From: Actinomycetota bacterium
Lineage (GTDB): Bacteria > Actinomycetota > Actinomycetes > Nanopelagicales > Nanopelagicaceae
NCBI GenBank assembly: GCA_009705025.1
Contig: WLDA01000001.1
Span: 1-22,142, forward strand
DNA length: 22,142 bases
Direction of reading: 5' to 3'
Within the stretch, counting starts at the first letter, position 1. Each line of letters begins with the position of its first letter. The translations under genes were made by a program, and so were the position numbers. Of the stretch, positions 7,741 through 17,461 are shown piece by piece. The notes under the pieces were generated by a model. The model searched no databases, was not told the origin of the DNA, and was given only the letters and a program-made list of their open reading frames with translations.

Positions 7741-8010
7741 ATGGGAATCTTTAGGAAACTTGGAACTCAAGGCGATACTGATACAGATTTATTGACTCGC
7801 CCAGAGCTTGTTGAAGACGATGGCGGTCATGATCGTTTTTCACATTATGTGAAGAAAGAAAAAATTGTTGAATCTGCAGTCACCGGCAAAGCCGTGAAAG
7901 CATTATGTGGAAAAAAATGGATACCTTCACGTGATCCCGAAAAATTTCCAATCTGCCCCACTTGTAAAGAAATTCACGCAGGATTGCGTCCTGCTCCAGA
8001 AGATAAATAG
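7741..8010 (+). CDS. DUF3039 family protein
   Basis: Small actinobacterial protein of unknown function. The core DRFSHYVKKEKIVESAVTG, then KALCGKKWIPSRDPEKFPIC, then PTCKEIHAGL matches the DUF3039 pattern; three Cys (in ALCGK and ICPTC) could hold a metal ion. It is soluble and highly charged. I prefer the ATG at 7741 because a TATCCT hexamer (7725-7730) lies ten bases before it; another in-frame ATG at 7717 would add eight hydrophobic residues but has neither a Shine-Dalgarno nor a promoter at the right place. It is divergent from argF and ends before a hairpin, so it is probably monocistronic. Confidence 0.8.
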   Translation: MGIFRKLGTQGDTDTDLLTRPELVEDDGGHDRFSHYVKKEKIVESAVTGKAVKALCGKKWIPSRDPEKFPICPTCKEIHAGLRPAPEDK

Positions 8011-8030
8011 CAAAAAGCGGATAGCAATAG

Positions 8031-8053
8031 CACGCCACGGATTGTGTGGCGTG
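8031..8053 (+). terminator. Hairpin after the DUF3039 gene, possible terminator
   Basis: CACGCCAC (8031-8038) pairs perfectly with GTGGCGTG (8046-8053) around a seven-base loop. Only a weak T-containing stretch (GGATTTTCT) follows nine bases later, so termination may be inefficient. Confidence 0.5.
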
Positions 8054-8081
8054 GTCTAAGGATTTTCTCAAGTCCACCCGA

Positions 8082-8087
8082 TACTCT
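8082..8087 (+). promoter_or_regulatory. -10 hexamer of the GH18 gene
   Basis: TACTCT ends ten bases before the preferred ATG at 8098, giving a leader of about four bases. There is no Shine-Dalgarno in the A-rich stretch between and no clear -35 hexamer. Confidence 0.4.
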
Positions 8088-8097
8088 AAAAAACCTT

Positions 8098-9972
8098 ATG
8101 AATATGAAATCGAGAGATGCATTGCGTCTGACAACAATTCTTGTCACCTCGGTATTTCTCTCACTATTCATTACGAATGCTAATAGTGCGGAATCTCCAA
8201 AACAGCCGCCGCGAGAAATACTCTCAGGGTGGATTCCATACTATTCAGTGAAAACAGTGATGCCATTTGTAAAAAAGATTCCATCTATTACCCGAAATGA
8301 AACCGCAACTGCGGGTATATGTGATGCGACCCAGTATGGTCCGGCCGAAAATGAAAGTCTTACGGCTTCGTATCTCTTTACGAACGCTGATCTCATAAAA
8401 GAGGTAAATCCCTTTTGGTTCACACTCAAAAGTGCAACACTTATTCGAAATGATTATGTAACTGGCAATCCTTCATGGCCCATGGCTACAACTACCTGCC
8501 TAATGAAGCGTGCTGGAATATCGGTAGTTCCGACAATTACGGATGGCACAGCAAAATTGCAACTCTCTGGCTTACTAGCAAATACTAAGAGCCGCACTCA
8601 AATTGTGGAAAGTATTGCAACGCTTGTAAATACAAATAATTTTGATGGAATTGACTTAGATTTTGAAGGCTTTGCATTTGTTGATGGAAACACAACGTGG
8701 GCTAAGACATCACCATCGTGGGTAGCATTTATAAAAGAGCTAAGCGTAAAACTTCATTCAGATGGTAAAACGTTATCTGTTACCACCCCAGTACTTTTCG
8801 ATCCAACACAAAAGAGCAAGGGTTACACGGTCTATGCATGGGCAGCAATCGCAAATGATATTGATCGTTTGCGAATAATGACGTATGACTATTCAGTTGC
8901 TAAACCTGGACCGATTGGTCCAATCGAATGGACAGAACGTGCGGTCAAATATGCCGTAAGCGTTATGGACTCTACAAAAGTTTTTGTTGGATTGCCTGGT
9001 TATGGCCGTGATTGGATAACGAAGATAGTTGGAGTTTGCCCAACTTCAGCACCCGCAGGAACGAAAATAGGGGCTAAGGCTGCTACTTTCAAAATGAATT
9101 ATGCGACCGAAAAGGCAATTATTGATAAATCAAATCCATTCTTCGATACAAAGACAGCTGAATCTACTTATTCATACACTCAAATTTATAATGGAGAAAA
9201 TACAAAAGGTCTATCCACTTCTTGTACGGTTTCGCGCACGGTTTGGTTTCAAGATAGTCAGTCCTATGCAATTCGAGCCGCATTGGTTGAGAAGTACAAA
9301 CTTGCGGGTGTAGCTTTATGGACGTTGGGAATGGAAGCAGAGGCGGCAACTAAAGCAATTCGAAATGCTGCAATGTCATTTGCTCCAGAGGAATTAACAA
9401 GCACTATTTCGGTAGATAAAAATGAAATTACCTATGGTCAGCCATTTCTACTATCTGGTCTGATCACCGGTGAAAACAAGGTTGGAAAGAGTGGAATTCC
9501 TGTAATCGTTGAATACAGAAAATCTGATCAGCAACCGTGGAGGAAACTAACCGAAGTAGTCACTTCAACGGATGGGACAATTTCAATACCCCTAACTTTC
9601 GCCTCTCTTACATATTTACAAATACGAACAGAGGGAACATGGGAAGTTGGCGCATCTGTAAGCAATCAGAGCTTCGTACAGATCCGACCACGCCTTTCCC
9701 TCAATGCCCCTGCAGTTCTAAATGCAGGCAAGGAGATTGTGATATCTGGCAACGTGTATCCAAGAAAAACTGGTGTCACAGTTCAACTACAAAAGTGGAA
9801 CCAAGAAAAGTGGCAAAATATCTCCGTGGTTCTCTCTAGTGATGCCCAGGGTAAGTTTGAACTTTTGCTGACTGAATCAAAACGAGGTGTATTTTCTTAC
9901 CGAGTTCTCTATTTTCTTGAAGGAGAGACAATTGAAAATCGATCTAGCGAATTTTCAATTGTCGTGAGATAG
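8098..9972 (+). CDS. Secreted glycoside hydrolase family 18 protein
   Basis: Exported protein with a GH18 (chitinase/YaaH-like) catalytic domain, acting on chitin or a GlcNAc-containing polymer; the substrate is unknown. A signal peptide is clear from the ATG at 8098: basic start, hydrophobic core ([12 protein letters not shown]) and cleavage near TNANSA. The catalytic motif DGIDLDFE spans residues 183-190 with E190 as acid/base; MTYDY and LPGYGRDW further on are usual for the family. After about residue 430 the protein continues with what look like two beta-rich Ig-like repeats (starting near [11 protein letters not shown] and [10 protein letters not shown]), perhaps for wall or polymer binding. 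Upstream in-frame ATG 8044 lies in the hairpin loop and would bury the signal. It ends two bases before clpS. Confidence 0.85.
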   Translation: MNMKSRDALRLTTILVTSVFLSLFITNANSAESPKQPPREILSGWIPYYSVKTVMPFVKKIPSITRNETATAGICDATQYGPAENESLTASYLFTNADLIKEVNPFWFTLKSATLIRNDYVTGNPSWPMATTTCLMKRAGISVVPTITDGTAKLQLSGLLANTKSRTQIVESIATLVNTNNFDGIDLDFEGFAFVDGNTTWAKTSPSWVAFIKELSVKLHSDGKTLSVTTPVLFDPTQKSKGYTVYAWAAIANDIDRLRIMTYDYSVAKPGPIGPIEWTERAVKYAVSVMDSTKVFVGLPGYGRDWITKIVGVCPTSAPAGTKIGAKAATFKMNYATEKAIIDKSNPFFDTKTAESTYSYTQIYNGENTKGLSTSCTVSRTVWFQDSQSYAIRAALVEKYKLAGVALWTLGMEAEAATKAIRNAAMSFAPEELTSTISVDKNEITYGQPFLLSGLITGENKVGKSGIPVIVEYRKSDQQPWRKLTEVVTSTDGTISIPLTFASLTYLQIRTEGTWEVGASVSNQSFVQIRPRLSLNAPAVLNAGKEIVISGNVYPRKTGVTVQLQKWNQEKWQNISVVLSSDAQGKFELLLTESKRGVFSYRVLYFLEGETIENRSSEFSIVVR

Positions 9973-9974
9973 AA

Positions 9975-10271
9975 ATGGTAAAAACAAAATCTAAAATTGA
10001 AGAAGAGATACAAGCAATCTTCAATTCCGATAAGCCCTGGGTAACTATCGTTTGGGATGATCCCGTTAACTTGATGACGTATGTTACGTATGTATTCATG
10101 GAGTTATTTGGTTATTCCAAGGAACGTGCAACAGAACTAATGCTCAAAGTTCACAATGAAGGTAAAGCCATTGTTTCAACGGGTAGCCGCGAAGAAATGG
10201 AACATGATGTAGCCAGACTTCATGAATTTGGACTTTGGGCAACTTTGCAACGCGGAGATCAAGCACTGTGA
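9975..10271 (+). CDS. clpS: ATP-dependent Clp protease adaptor ClpS
   Basis: Binds N-degron substrates (bulky hydrophobic N-terminal residues) and delivers them to the ClpC/ClpP protease. The ClpS core is complete: [14 protein letters not shown] segment here as [19 protein letters not shown], then [23 protein letters not shown], then [18 protein letters not shown]. Length (98) is typical of Actinobacteria. It starts two bases after the GH18 stop with only a weak GAG-type ribosome-binding site, so it may depend on read-through translation, and its stop overlaps the next gene by GTGA. Upstream promoter not evident. The gene heads the mycobacterial-like cluster clpS-DUF2017-mec-cysO-cysM-murI-rph-rdgB. 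Confidence 0.95.
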   Translation: MVKTKSKIEEEIQAIFNSDKPWVTIVWDDPVNLMTYVTYVFMELFGYSKERATELMLKVHNEGKAIVSTGSREEMEHDVARLHEFGLWATLQRGDQAL

Positions 10272-10840
10272 GCGAACAATCAGGCTTCACTCGCCACGGC
10301 GAAAATGCGTTCGTTGCTCAATTTTCAGAATCAGAGAGTGAGGTATTGATCAATCTTGCCGGACAAATTATTGAATTACTAAGTGAGCGCGCTGATCATG
10401 GAGATGAAGATCCACTTGCTGCAATGGTTGGAATTACTTCTCATGATTCACCGCCTGATGATGAAGTCTTATTACGACTCCTACCAAATGCTTATGCAGA
10501 TGGAGTCGATGCAGCTGAATTTCGACGCTATACAGAATCAGTTCTTCGCAATAAAAAGAAAGCTCATGCGATGTCAATGAGGGTACTTCTCAAGAGCGCG
10601 AGCGATGGTGGAATTGAGTTAGACCATGAGAATGCAAATGCATGGCTTGGTGCAATAAATGACATTCGATTAGCGCTAGGCGTTCGCCTCAAGGTTGAGG
10701 AACGAAGTCACGATGAACTTGAATTATTAGCACCAGATGATCCACTTCGCGGTGTATATGCCGTTTATAGTTGGCTAGGTTGGTTGCAAGAAAGTTTGTT
10801 GCAAGCGCTCATGGATGACTCAGCAAATGAAGTCAATTGA
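10268..10840 (+). CDS. DUF2017 family protein
   Basis: Conserved actinobacterial protein that usually follows clpS; function unknown. It is 190 residues, soluble and helical-looking, with acidic stretches and the features [39 protein letters not shown] and the C-terminal [20 protein letters not shown] that I associate with DUF2017 (Rv1332-like). I choose the GTG at 10268, which overlaps the clpS stop as GTGA; an in-frame ATG at 10235 would lie wholly within clpS. The overlap implies translational coupling with ClpS and suggests a linked role. Confidence 0.85.
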   Translation: MSEQSGFTRHGENAFVAQFSESESEVLINLAGQIIELLSERADHGDEDPLAAMVGITSHDSPPDDEVLLRLLPNAYADGVDAAEFRRYTESVLRNKKKAHAMSMRVLLKSASDGGIELDHENANAWLGAINDIRLALGVRLKVEERSHDELELLAPDDPLRGVYAVYSWLGWLQESLLQALMDDSANEVN

Positions 10841-10845
10841 TTAGG

Positions 10846-10851
10846 TAGTCT
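10846..10851 (+). promoter_or_regulatory. -10 hexamer of mec
   Basis: TAGTCT ends ten bases before the mec ATG and no Shine-Dalgarno lies between, so a short-leader transcript may start here in addition to read-through from clpS. No -35 seen. Confidence 0.35.
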
Positions 10852-10861
10852 TATCTTCCTT

Positions 10862-11278
10862 ATGACACTAAAAATTTCAAAAGCACATGTCGATGCCATG
10901 CTTGCACAGTCACGTGCTGAATACCCGGATGAAGCGTGTGGAGTGATACTGGGGCCACAAGGGAAAGATCAAGCGCTTCGTTTGAAGCCAATGATTAATG
11001 CTGCTCACTCACCAACTTTTTATGAATTCGATCCAAAAGATTTACTCTCCCTCTATCGCGAAATTGATGACAATGATGAAGAAATTGTCGTTATATATCA
11101 TTCGCACACCGAGACCGAGGCTTACCCATCGCGGACTGATATCGCATATGCGGGAGAACCAGGAGCGCATTATGTGCTTGTCTCTACACGCGAGGAGATT
11201 GCACCTGCAACAGAATTTCGGTCATATCGCATTATTGATGGCGTTGTGACGGAAGAAGAAGTTTCAATTTCCGAATAA
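10862..11278 (+). CDS. mec: Mec, JAMM metallopeptidase for CysO-cysteine
   Basis: Zinc metalloprotease of the JAB1/MPN/Mov34 family. In Mycobacterium tuberculosis Mec (Rv1334) releases cysteine from the C-terminus of the sulfur carrier CysO, and this gene lies in the same position. The JAMM motif is complete: E24 (PDEACGV), H80-S81-H82, S90 and D93 in YHSHTETEAYPSRTD. At 138 residues it is about the expected size. It is followed 25 bases later by cysO and then cysM, so the three form one pathway. The cytosolic product should act on the CysO-cysteine adduct formed by CysM. Confidence 0.93.
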   Translation: MTLKISKAHVDAMLAQSRAEYPDEACGVILGPQGKDQALRLKPMINAAHSPTFYEFDPKDLLSLYREIDDNDEEIVVIYHSHTETEAYPSRTDIAYAGEPGAHYVLVSTREEIAPATEFRSYRIIDGVVTEEEVSISE

Positions 11279-11303
11279 CTCTCTTTACGGCAATAATTAC
11301 CCT

Positions 11304-12561
<1,258 letters not shown>

Positions 12562-12563
12562 AG

Positions 12564-12588
12564 TCACACGGTAGGCTTAGCAGTGTGA
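12564..12588 (+). promoter_or_regulatory. murI leaderless promoter within an inverted repeat
   Basis: TAGGCT (12572-12577) lies seven bases before the GTG start, so transcription should begin at the start codon. TCACAC (12564-12569) and GTGTGA (12583-12588) form an inverted repeat with 13 bases between, flanking the -10 element and including the start codon. A repressor site is possible. No -35 found. Confidence 0.4.
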
Positions 12589-13382
12589 GTAACGCACCTA
12601 TTGGAATCTTCGATTCCGGCGTCGGGGGATTGACTGTTGCTCGAGCAATTTTAGATCAGTTACCAAATGAATCAACGCTCTACATTGGCGATACTGCGCG
12701 TGGCCCATATGGTCCTCGCCCACTTGCAGAAGTTCGAACATTTGCACTTGAAACATTAGATTTCTTAGTGGAGCAAGGCGTGAAAGCAATAGTGATTGCT
12801 TGTAATACCGCAAGTGCTGCAATGCTTCGCGATGCACGAGAACGTTATTCAATTCCTGTTATTGAAGTTATCCAACCTGCTGTTCGTCGCGCCGTTGCGG
12901 CAACTCGTACTGGCCATATTGGAGTAATAGGAACAAGCACAACAATTGATTCAAGAGCATACGCAGATGCTTTTGCGGCTGCTCCGCAATTACATATCAC
13001 CTCTGTTGCTTGTCCGTTATTTGTTGAGTTTGTTGAACGTGGCGAGACTTCCGGTGAGGAGATTACAAAGATTGCTCGCCAGTATTTAGAGCCAGTAATG
13101 AAAGCAAATATTGACACTCTTGTCTTGGGTTGCACCCACTACCCACTACTCACAGGAGTGATCTCCTATGTAATGGGAAATGATGTCTCACTAGTTTCAA
13201 GTGCTGAGGAAACAGCTAAAGATTTGTACAGGGTTTTAGTCGAGAATTCCTTGTTGCGCGCCCCTCAGAACACCCCTGCCACCCATCGCTTTTTAGCTAC
13301 TGGAGATGCAAAGGCATTTGAACTACTTGCACGACGATTCTTGGGACCAGAAGTTACACATGTAGAACATCATGACAACTAA
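12585..13382 (+). CDS. murI: Glutamate racemase
   Basis: Supplies D-glutamate for peptidoglycan. The two catalytic cysteines are present: C73 in VIACNTAS and C183 in LGCTHYPLL, together with the N-terminal [17 protein letters not shown]. The length of 265 residues is normal for this enzyme. The start is GTG, with no Shine-Dalgarno; a -10-like TAGGCT seven bases upstream points to a leaderless transcript. The rph Shine-Dalgarno overlaps its stop, so rph is translated right after it. In mycobacteria a rhomboid-like gene and others lie between cysM and murI; here they are adjacent (23 bases). Confidence 0.96.
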   Translation: MSNAPIGIFDSGVGGLTVARAILDQLPNESTLYIGDTARGPYGPRPLAEVRTFALETLDFLVEQGVKAIVIACNTASAAMLRDARERYSIPVIEVIQPAVRRAVAATRTGHIGVIGTSTTIDSRAYADAFAAAPQLHITSVACPLFVEFVERGETSGEEITKIARQYLEPVMKANIDTLVLGCTHYPLLTGVISYVMGNDVSLVSSAEETAKDLYRVLVENSLLRAPQNTPATHRFLATGDAKAFELLARRFLGPEVTHVEHHDN

Positions 13383-13394
13383 GGAGAGAAAATA

Positions 13395-14120
13395 ATGGCA
13401 CGCAATGACGGTAGAGATGTAAAAGATTTGCGTGATATTAAGTTCACTCGTAATTGGTTAGATCATGCAGAAGGTTCAGTGCTCGTTGAATTCGGAAAGA
13501 CTCGAGTTCTATGTGTTGCTTCATTTTCACCAGGAGTACCACGTTGGCTAAAGGATTCTGGAAAAGGATGGGTCACATCTGAGTATTCAATGTTGCCTCG
13601 TGCAACACACACTCGCTCTGACCGTGAAAGTGTCAAAGGTAAATTAGGTGGACGAACTCAAGAGATTTCTCGCTTAGTTGGCCGTTCATTGCGCGCGATT
13701 GTAAATATGCAAGAACTTGGTGAGAACACAATTGTTATTGACTGTGATGTTTTACAAGCAGATGGTGGAACTCGAACTGCGGCAATCACTGGTGCCTATG
13801 TTGCACTTGCAGATGCAATTGCGTGGGCAAAGAAAGAGGGACACATAAAGGCTTCGGCAAATCCACTGAGTGATTCAGTTGCTGCCGTAAGTGTTGGAAT
13901 TATTGGTGGCGTACCAATGCTCGATCTTTGTTATGAAGAAGATGTTCGAGCAGATACAGATATGAATGTTGTGTGTAGCGGTGATGGACGATTTATCGAA
14001 GTTCAAGGAACGGCAGAAGGAACCCCTTTTGATCGAGACTTACTTGACCAATTACTCAACCTAGCCGTAACAGGATGCAAGGATTTAACACAGCTTCAAC
14101 AACGCGCACTCAATAAGTAA
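13395..14120 (+). CDS. rph: Ribonuclease PH
   Basis: Phosphate-dependent 3'-5' exoribonuclease that trims tRNA 3' ends. The family features are clear: RPH N-terminal pattern [22 protein letters not shown], the basic [17 protein letters not shown] that binds phosphate and [22 protein letters not shown] and [11 protein letters not shown] near the end. Length (241) is normal. It has a strong Shine-Dalgarno (AAGGAG, overlapping the murI stop) and starts 12 bases after murI. It is followed by rdgB with a nine-base gap. The order murI-(x)-rph-rdgB is that of Mycobacterium. Confidence 0.97.
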   Translation: MARNDGRDVKDLRDIKFTRNWLDHAEGSVLVEFGKTRVLCVASFSPGVPRWLKDSGKGWVTSEYSMLPRATHTRSDRESVKGKLGGRTQEISRLVGRSLRAIVNMQELGENTIVIDCDVLQADGGTRTAAITGAYVALADAIAWAKKEGHIKASANPLSDSVAAVSVGIIGGVPMLDLCYEEDVRADTDMNVVCSGDGRFIEVQGTAEGTPFDRDLLDQLLNLAVTGCKDLTQLQQRALNK

Positions 14121-14129
14121 ATACTTCAC

Positions 14130-14747
14130 ATGGCACAACGCTTAGTACTAGCAACTCGAAATCAAGGAAAGATCGTTGAACTACGCAGAATTCTTGATGC
14201 GATTTCAAATGGGACCATTGAATTAGTAAGCGTTGATCAATATCCAGATATTGCCGATGTTGAGGAAACAGGCTCGACTTTTGAAGAAAATGCGCTTTTG
14301 AAAGCAGTTGCGATATGTAAGGCAACTGGGTTACCAGCACTTGCAGATGATTCGGGACTTTGTGTAGATGCACTTGGTGGTGCACCAGGAATATTCTCTG
14401 CACGTTATGCAGGTAAACATGGTGATGACATTGCGAACTTGAATAAAGTTTTAGTTGAACTCAAAAGCGTGGAGGATTCAAAACGTTCTGCGCACTTCAC
14501 GTGCGTTACGGCATTAGTAATGCCAGATGGCCGTAAGGTTACGAAAGCGGGGGAGTTTCACGGATTTATCGCCCACGCACCAGTGGGTGAACATGGTTTT
14601 GGTTATGACCCAATTTTCATACCGCAGGGCTCCAGTATTACTTCCGCCCAAATGAGCCCGCATGAGAAGGATTTACTCAGCCATCGAGGAATATCACTCC
14701 GTGCCATCGCACCACATGTGATCGAATTGCTGGGGACGCTGGGGTAA
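14130..14747 (+). CDS. rdgB: XTP/dITP diphosphatase (RdgB/HAM1)
   Basis: Cleaves non-canonical purine triphosphates (XTP, dITP, ITP) to monophosphates, keeping them out of DNA and RNA. The N-terminal LVLATRNQGKIVELRRIL holds the substrate-binding TxNxxK pattern; ADDSGLCVDALGGAPGIFSARYAG contains the catalytic acidic residues; GEHGFGYDPIFIP and SHRGISLRA follow near the C-terminus. Length (205) is normal. It lies nine bases after rph without a clear Shine-Dalgarno. The unit appears to end here; 56 bases later the next gene has its own ribosome-binding site and a candidate promoter. Confidence 0.96.
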   Translation: MAQRLVLATRNQGKIVELRRILDAISNGTIELVSVDQYPDIADVEETGSTFEENALLKAVAICKATGLPALADDSGLCVDALGGAPGIFSARYAGKHGDDIANLNKVLVELKSVEDSKRSAHFTCVTALVMPDGRKVTKAGEFHGFIAHAPVGEHGFGYDPIFIPQGSSITSAQMSPHEKDLLSHRGISLRAIAPHVIELLGTLG

Positions 14748-14755
14748 CCTTGGTC

Positions 14756-14761
14756 TATAAC
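14756..14761 (+). promoter_or_regulatory. Candidate -10 of the H1-like membrane gene
   Basis: TATAAC (five of six to consensus) lies 42 bases before the GTG start. This would give a leader of about 35 bases containing the AAGGAG ribosome-binding site, unlike the short leaders of other genes here. No -35 seen. Confidence 0.3.
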
Positions 14762-14803
14762 GATGACTAAACCGTTGTCGCATCGCAACCTCAAGGAGTA
14801 AAC

Positions 14804-15649
14804 GTGGCTGTAAAGAAATCAACAACAAAGAGGGTTGTAAAGAAGGCCTCTAAGAAAGCACCTGCGAAGAAGAAGGCAGTTGCAAAGAAATCTGTCGCAA
14901 AGAAGTCAACAGCTAAGAAGCGCGTTGCCAAAAAGGCAGTTGCTAAGAAGAGTGTTGCGAAGAAGTCTGCAGTAAAAAAGACTGCGAAAAGAACAACTAA
15001 AAAAGTTGCGAAGAAGAGTTCAGCTAAGACGAGCACAGCATCATCAATTGTTGTACCACCAGTTCCACGCGGAGGAATCAGCACAACTTCACGCGTGAAC
15101 GTTACGACAACACCGGCACCTGTGAAGCCGGCACCATCAGCTAAGCCATCGGTTGCTCCTAAGCAAGGGACTTCTAAAACTGTTCTAGGCGCTGTAATAG
15201 TTGGTGTAATTCTTCTGGCAATAATTGTTTGGTCACAATCAGGATCAGATAATGATGATTCAGCAATGCCTACACCTCCAGCTAGCGCTGAAGCCTCTGC
15301 GGAAGCAACCGTAGAACCAACAGCAGAAGCAACTCCAACCGAAGAAGCAGCACCTGTTGCAGCGGTGGAAGCTCCTTCGAAGTTTGTAGCACTGAAAAGC
15401 GCAGAAGGTCTTACATTGCGCTGGGTTGCACCAACAGCAATGGATGGTCTAACTGGTTACAACGTTGAAATCCGTGCAAACGGAAAAGGTGATTGGAATG
15501 TAATTGCAACTGTTCCTGCAGATCAACTTACTCAATCTGTAACTAAGAGTGATGCATCTGGGTGGACACAATTTAGAGTAACTTCAGTTTATGCTGATGG
15601 ACAGACTGCTTCAGCAGCTGTCTTTGGAATTCCTGGAGTTTTTGCATAA
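14804..15649 (+). CDS. Membrane protein with histone-H1-like Lys/Ala tail
   Basis: I know no named function. Residues 1-75 are Lys/Ala/Ser/Thr-rich and resemble a histone H1 tail: seven near-perfect five-residue repeats of the AKKSV type. A Pro-rich linker (about 85-122) leads to one transmembrane helix (about 126-144, VLGAVIVGVILLAIIVW), an acidic Ala/Glu/Thr/Pro linker (about 148-188) and a C-terminal fibronectin-III-like domain (about 190-281, with TLRWVAPTAMDGLTGYNVEIRA-type strands). The positive-inside rule puts the basic tail in the cytosol and the beta domain outside. The GTG start has AAGGAG seven bases upstream. Binding of the tail to DNA or RNA at the membrane is an inference. It is followed by a terminator. 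Confidence 0.8.
   Translation: MAVKKSTTKRVVKKASKKAPAKKKAVAKKSVAKKSTAKKRVAKKAVAKKSVAKKSAVKKTAKRTTKKVAKKSSAKTSTASSIVVPPVPRGGISTTSRVNVTTTPAPVKPAPSAKPSVAPKQGTSKTVLGAVIVGVILLAIIVWSQSGSDNDDSAMPTPPASAEASAEATVEPTAEATPTEEAAPVAAVEAPSKFVALKSAEGLTLRWVAPTAMDGLTGYNVEIRANGKGDWNVIATVPADQLTQSVTKSDASGWTQFRVTSVYADGQTASAAVFGIPGVFA
14882..14986 (+). repeat. 15-bp in-frame tandem coding repeat (AKKSV-like), seven units
   Basis: Seven consecutive 15-base units encode AKKSV, AKKST, AKKRV, AKKAV, AKKSV, AKKSA and VKKTA. Synonymous codons differ (GCA/GCT/GCC/GCG, AAG/AAA), so the pattern is held at protein level and is not a recent duplication. The antisense open frame here is only its shadow. Confidence 0.8.
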
Positions 15650-15661
15650 ATATTAAATGGG

Positions 15662-15691
15662 AAAACCCTCGCTGTATGCGGGGGTTTTTTT
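15662..15691 (+). terminator. Rho-independent terminator between convergent genes
   Basis: AAAACCCTCGC (15662-15672) pairs with GCGGGGGTTTT (15678-15688, one G-T pair) around TGTAT, followed by a total of seven T. It ends the H1-like gene; its last bases touch the stop of the convergent acyltransferase gene (15690), for which the minus-strand hairpin is followed by a T-run of only four. Confidence 0.9.
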
Positions 15692-17456
15692 ATTTAAGGT
15701 ATTGAAATATTGCATCAACGTATGCGATGACCCCTGTAGGAACCAGGTGAACACCATCGGGTGCAAAATATTCTGGATGCCCTAGAGATATAGATTCCCA
15801 ATCGACTAAGTACGTATTTGGATAGCTCGAGATTACTTCTCGGATGAGAGCATTATTGTCTTCACGCCAACCACGAGGCACTGCAGTATTTACAATAATT
15901 ATTTTTGGCTGATTCTTGATTTCCTCAAATATATTGACAACTTGCTCACGCGTTAACTTGTTGTTATTTCCTAGATTCAAAATCACAGTCGAGTCGGGCA
16001 TATTGGTTTTATCGTGAATAATTACATCGAGTAGCTCTGGGGCTTGGCGACCAACTCGGGCGTTGATTAGGCCGATATGTTCGCGTAGATCAAGTTCGTG
16101 TCGAATTCCAAGAATTACCGAGTCACCAGTTACCCACAAACCAGAAGAAGCGATAGATCCAGAAGCAGTAGAACTATCAGAGGCAGAGGTTATTGGTTCT
16201 TCTAAAGCTGCAGTAAGAGCACGTTGTGCCCGTGAATTATTGGTGACTGCATGAATACTGGCAACAGTTGTAATTGCTATGAGCGAAATAGCAGCAATCG
16301 ATAAGAGCACTTTTTGGCGTCTACGAACTTCCTTGGTGCGATATTTCATTCCTTTGAACCAATATTCAACTGCTCCAGTCCGAATAGGAAGTTCCACCAA
16401 ACGCAATGAAATGTCAGAAAGAGCAAAAACTATAAGTATTCGAAGTGTGAATAGCGCCCAGGGCGATCCATCCAAATCAAATGCTGGTCTAGTGATTTGA
16501 AAAATAATCCAATGCCATAAATAGATTGCATATGATCGCTCACCAATCCAAACCATGAATCGGCTACTAAGTATTGGCGCAAATCGTGATGCAGGATGTA
16601 CGACTGAAGTAATGATTGCGCATCCAAAAATACCTGCTAATGGAAAAGCAAGTTTATAAAGAGTCGGGTCACTTTCATTTATGAAAAGAAAAGTAGCGAG
16701 TATTCCTAGAAAACCAAAAATCCCAATGCCATCAATAAAATCTTGTGCTTTTTTATTTACTTCTTCACTCAAGTTTTGTGGCACCCACTTGACTGCAAGT
16801 GCTGCACCGAGAAATAGCCCGATGCTATGTGTATCTGTGCCAAAATAAACGTGGCTAACCTGGGCAGCATTTGCAGAATCGACCCGCAGAGATAGAAGCA
16901 ATAGAGATAGGCCAGAAAAACATGCAATCAATAGTGCTGTGCCAGGAATCTTATTCTTTCCAAGGAAGCGCAGCACAAGGAGCAAAATCAAAGGCCAGAG
17001 CAAATAGAACTGCGCTTCAACACCTAAAGACCAGGTGTGCTGTAGCAGGGGTGGCCTTCCAATTGCTTCGAAATAATCAGTATGTCGAAATACGAGCCAC
17101 CAATTCATTGCTCCAAAAATTGAAAACGGTGCATCCGTTAGAAATCTTTTGATGGTATCTGGAGCCCAGAGACTAACAAATAGGGCTGTTGTAATAATCA
17201 TAAACAAAAGCGGAGGAAGAAGACGTCTAATGCGCGCTATGTAAAAGGCGCGCAAATCTAAACCACCACTGCGTTGTATTGAATCTAAGAGCAAACGGGT
17301 TATTACGTAACCTGAAATTACAAAGAAGAGATCAACACCAAGAAAGCCACCAGGTATCCACGAGATTCCTAAGTGATAGAGAAGTACGGCTACAACAGCA
17401 ACTGCACGCAAGCCATCAATTGCAGGGATGTAACGAATGCCGCGGGGGGAGGCCAT
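15690..17456 (-). CDS. OafA/YrhL-type acyltransferase with SGNH domain
   Basis: Polytopic membrane enzyme that O-acylates cell-surface sugars or peptidoglycan/lipids; substrate unknown. The N-terminal acyltransferase-3 domain (about residues 1-370) starts IPAIDGLRAVAVVAVLLYH with the likely catalytic H28, and continues GGFLGVDLFFVISGY, with roughly ten hydrophobic helices. After a Ser/Ala-rich linker an extracytoplasmic SGNH hydrolase-like domain follows: GDSV (S446) and the catalytic DxxH pair D567 and H570 in PDGVHL. Total 588 residues, normal for the fused class. It starts five bases after the coiled-coil gene, with no clear Shine-Dalgarno, so its translation may be coupled. Stop overlaps the convergent terminator. 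Confidence 0.92.
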   Translation of the reverse strand: MASPRGIRYIPAIDGLRAVAVVAVLLYHLGISWIPGGFLGVDLFFVISGYVITRLLLDSIQRSGGLDLRAFYIARIRRLLPPLLFMIITTALFVSLWAPDTIKRFLTDAPFSIFGAMNWWLVFRHTDYFEAIGRPPLLQHTWSLGVEAQFYLLWPLILLLVLRFLGKNKIPGTALLIACFSGLSLLLLSLRVDSANAAQVSHVYFGTDTHSIGLFLGAALAVKWVPQNLSEEVNKKAQDFIDGIGIFGFLGILATFLFINESDPTLYKLAFPLAGIFGCAIITSVVHPASRFAPILSSRFMVWIGERSYAIYLWHWIIFQITRPAFDLDGSPWALFTLRILIVFALSDISLRLVELPIRTGAVEYWFKGMKYRTKEVRRRQKVLLSIAAISLIAITTVASIHAVTNNSRAQRALTAALEEPITSASDSSTASGSIASSGLWVTGDSVILGIRHELDLREHIGLINARVGRQAPELLDVIIHDKTNMPDSTVILNLGNNNKLTREQVVNIFEEIKNQPKIIIVNTAVPRGWREDNNALIREVISSYPNTYLVDWESISLGHPEYFAPDGVHLVPTGVIAYVDAIFQYLK

Positions 17457-17461
17457 ATTTA

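Noticed and set aside
14791..15084. Minus-strand open frame rich in Phe/Ala/Thr opposite the Lys/Ala repeat
   Set aside because: It is the antisense of the AAG-rich repeat and gives an artificial FFATxF pattern.
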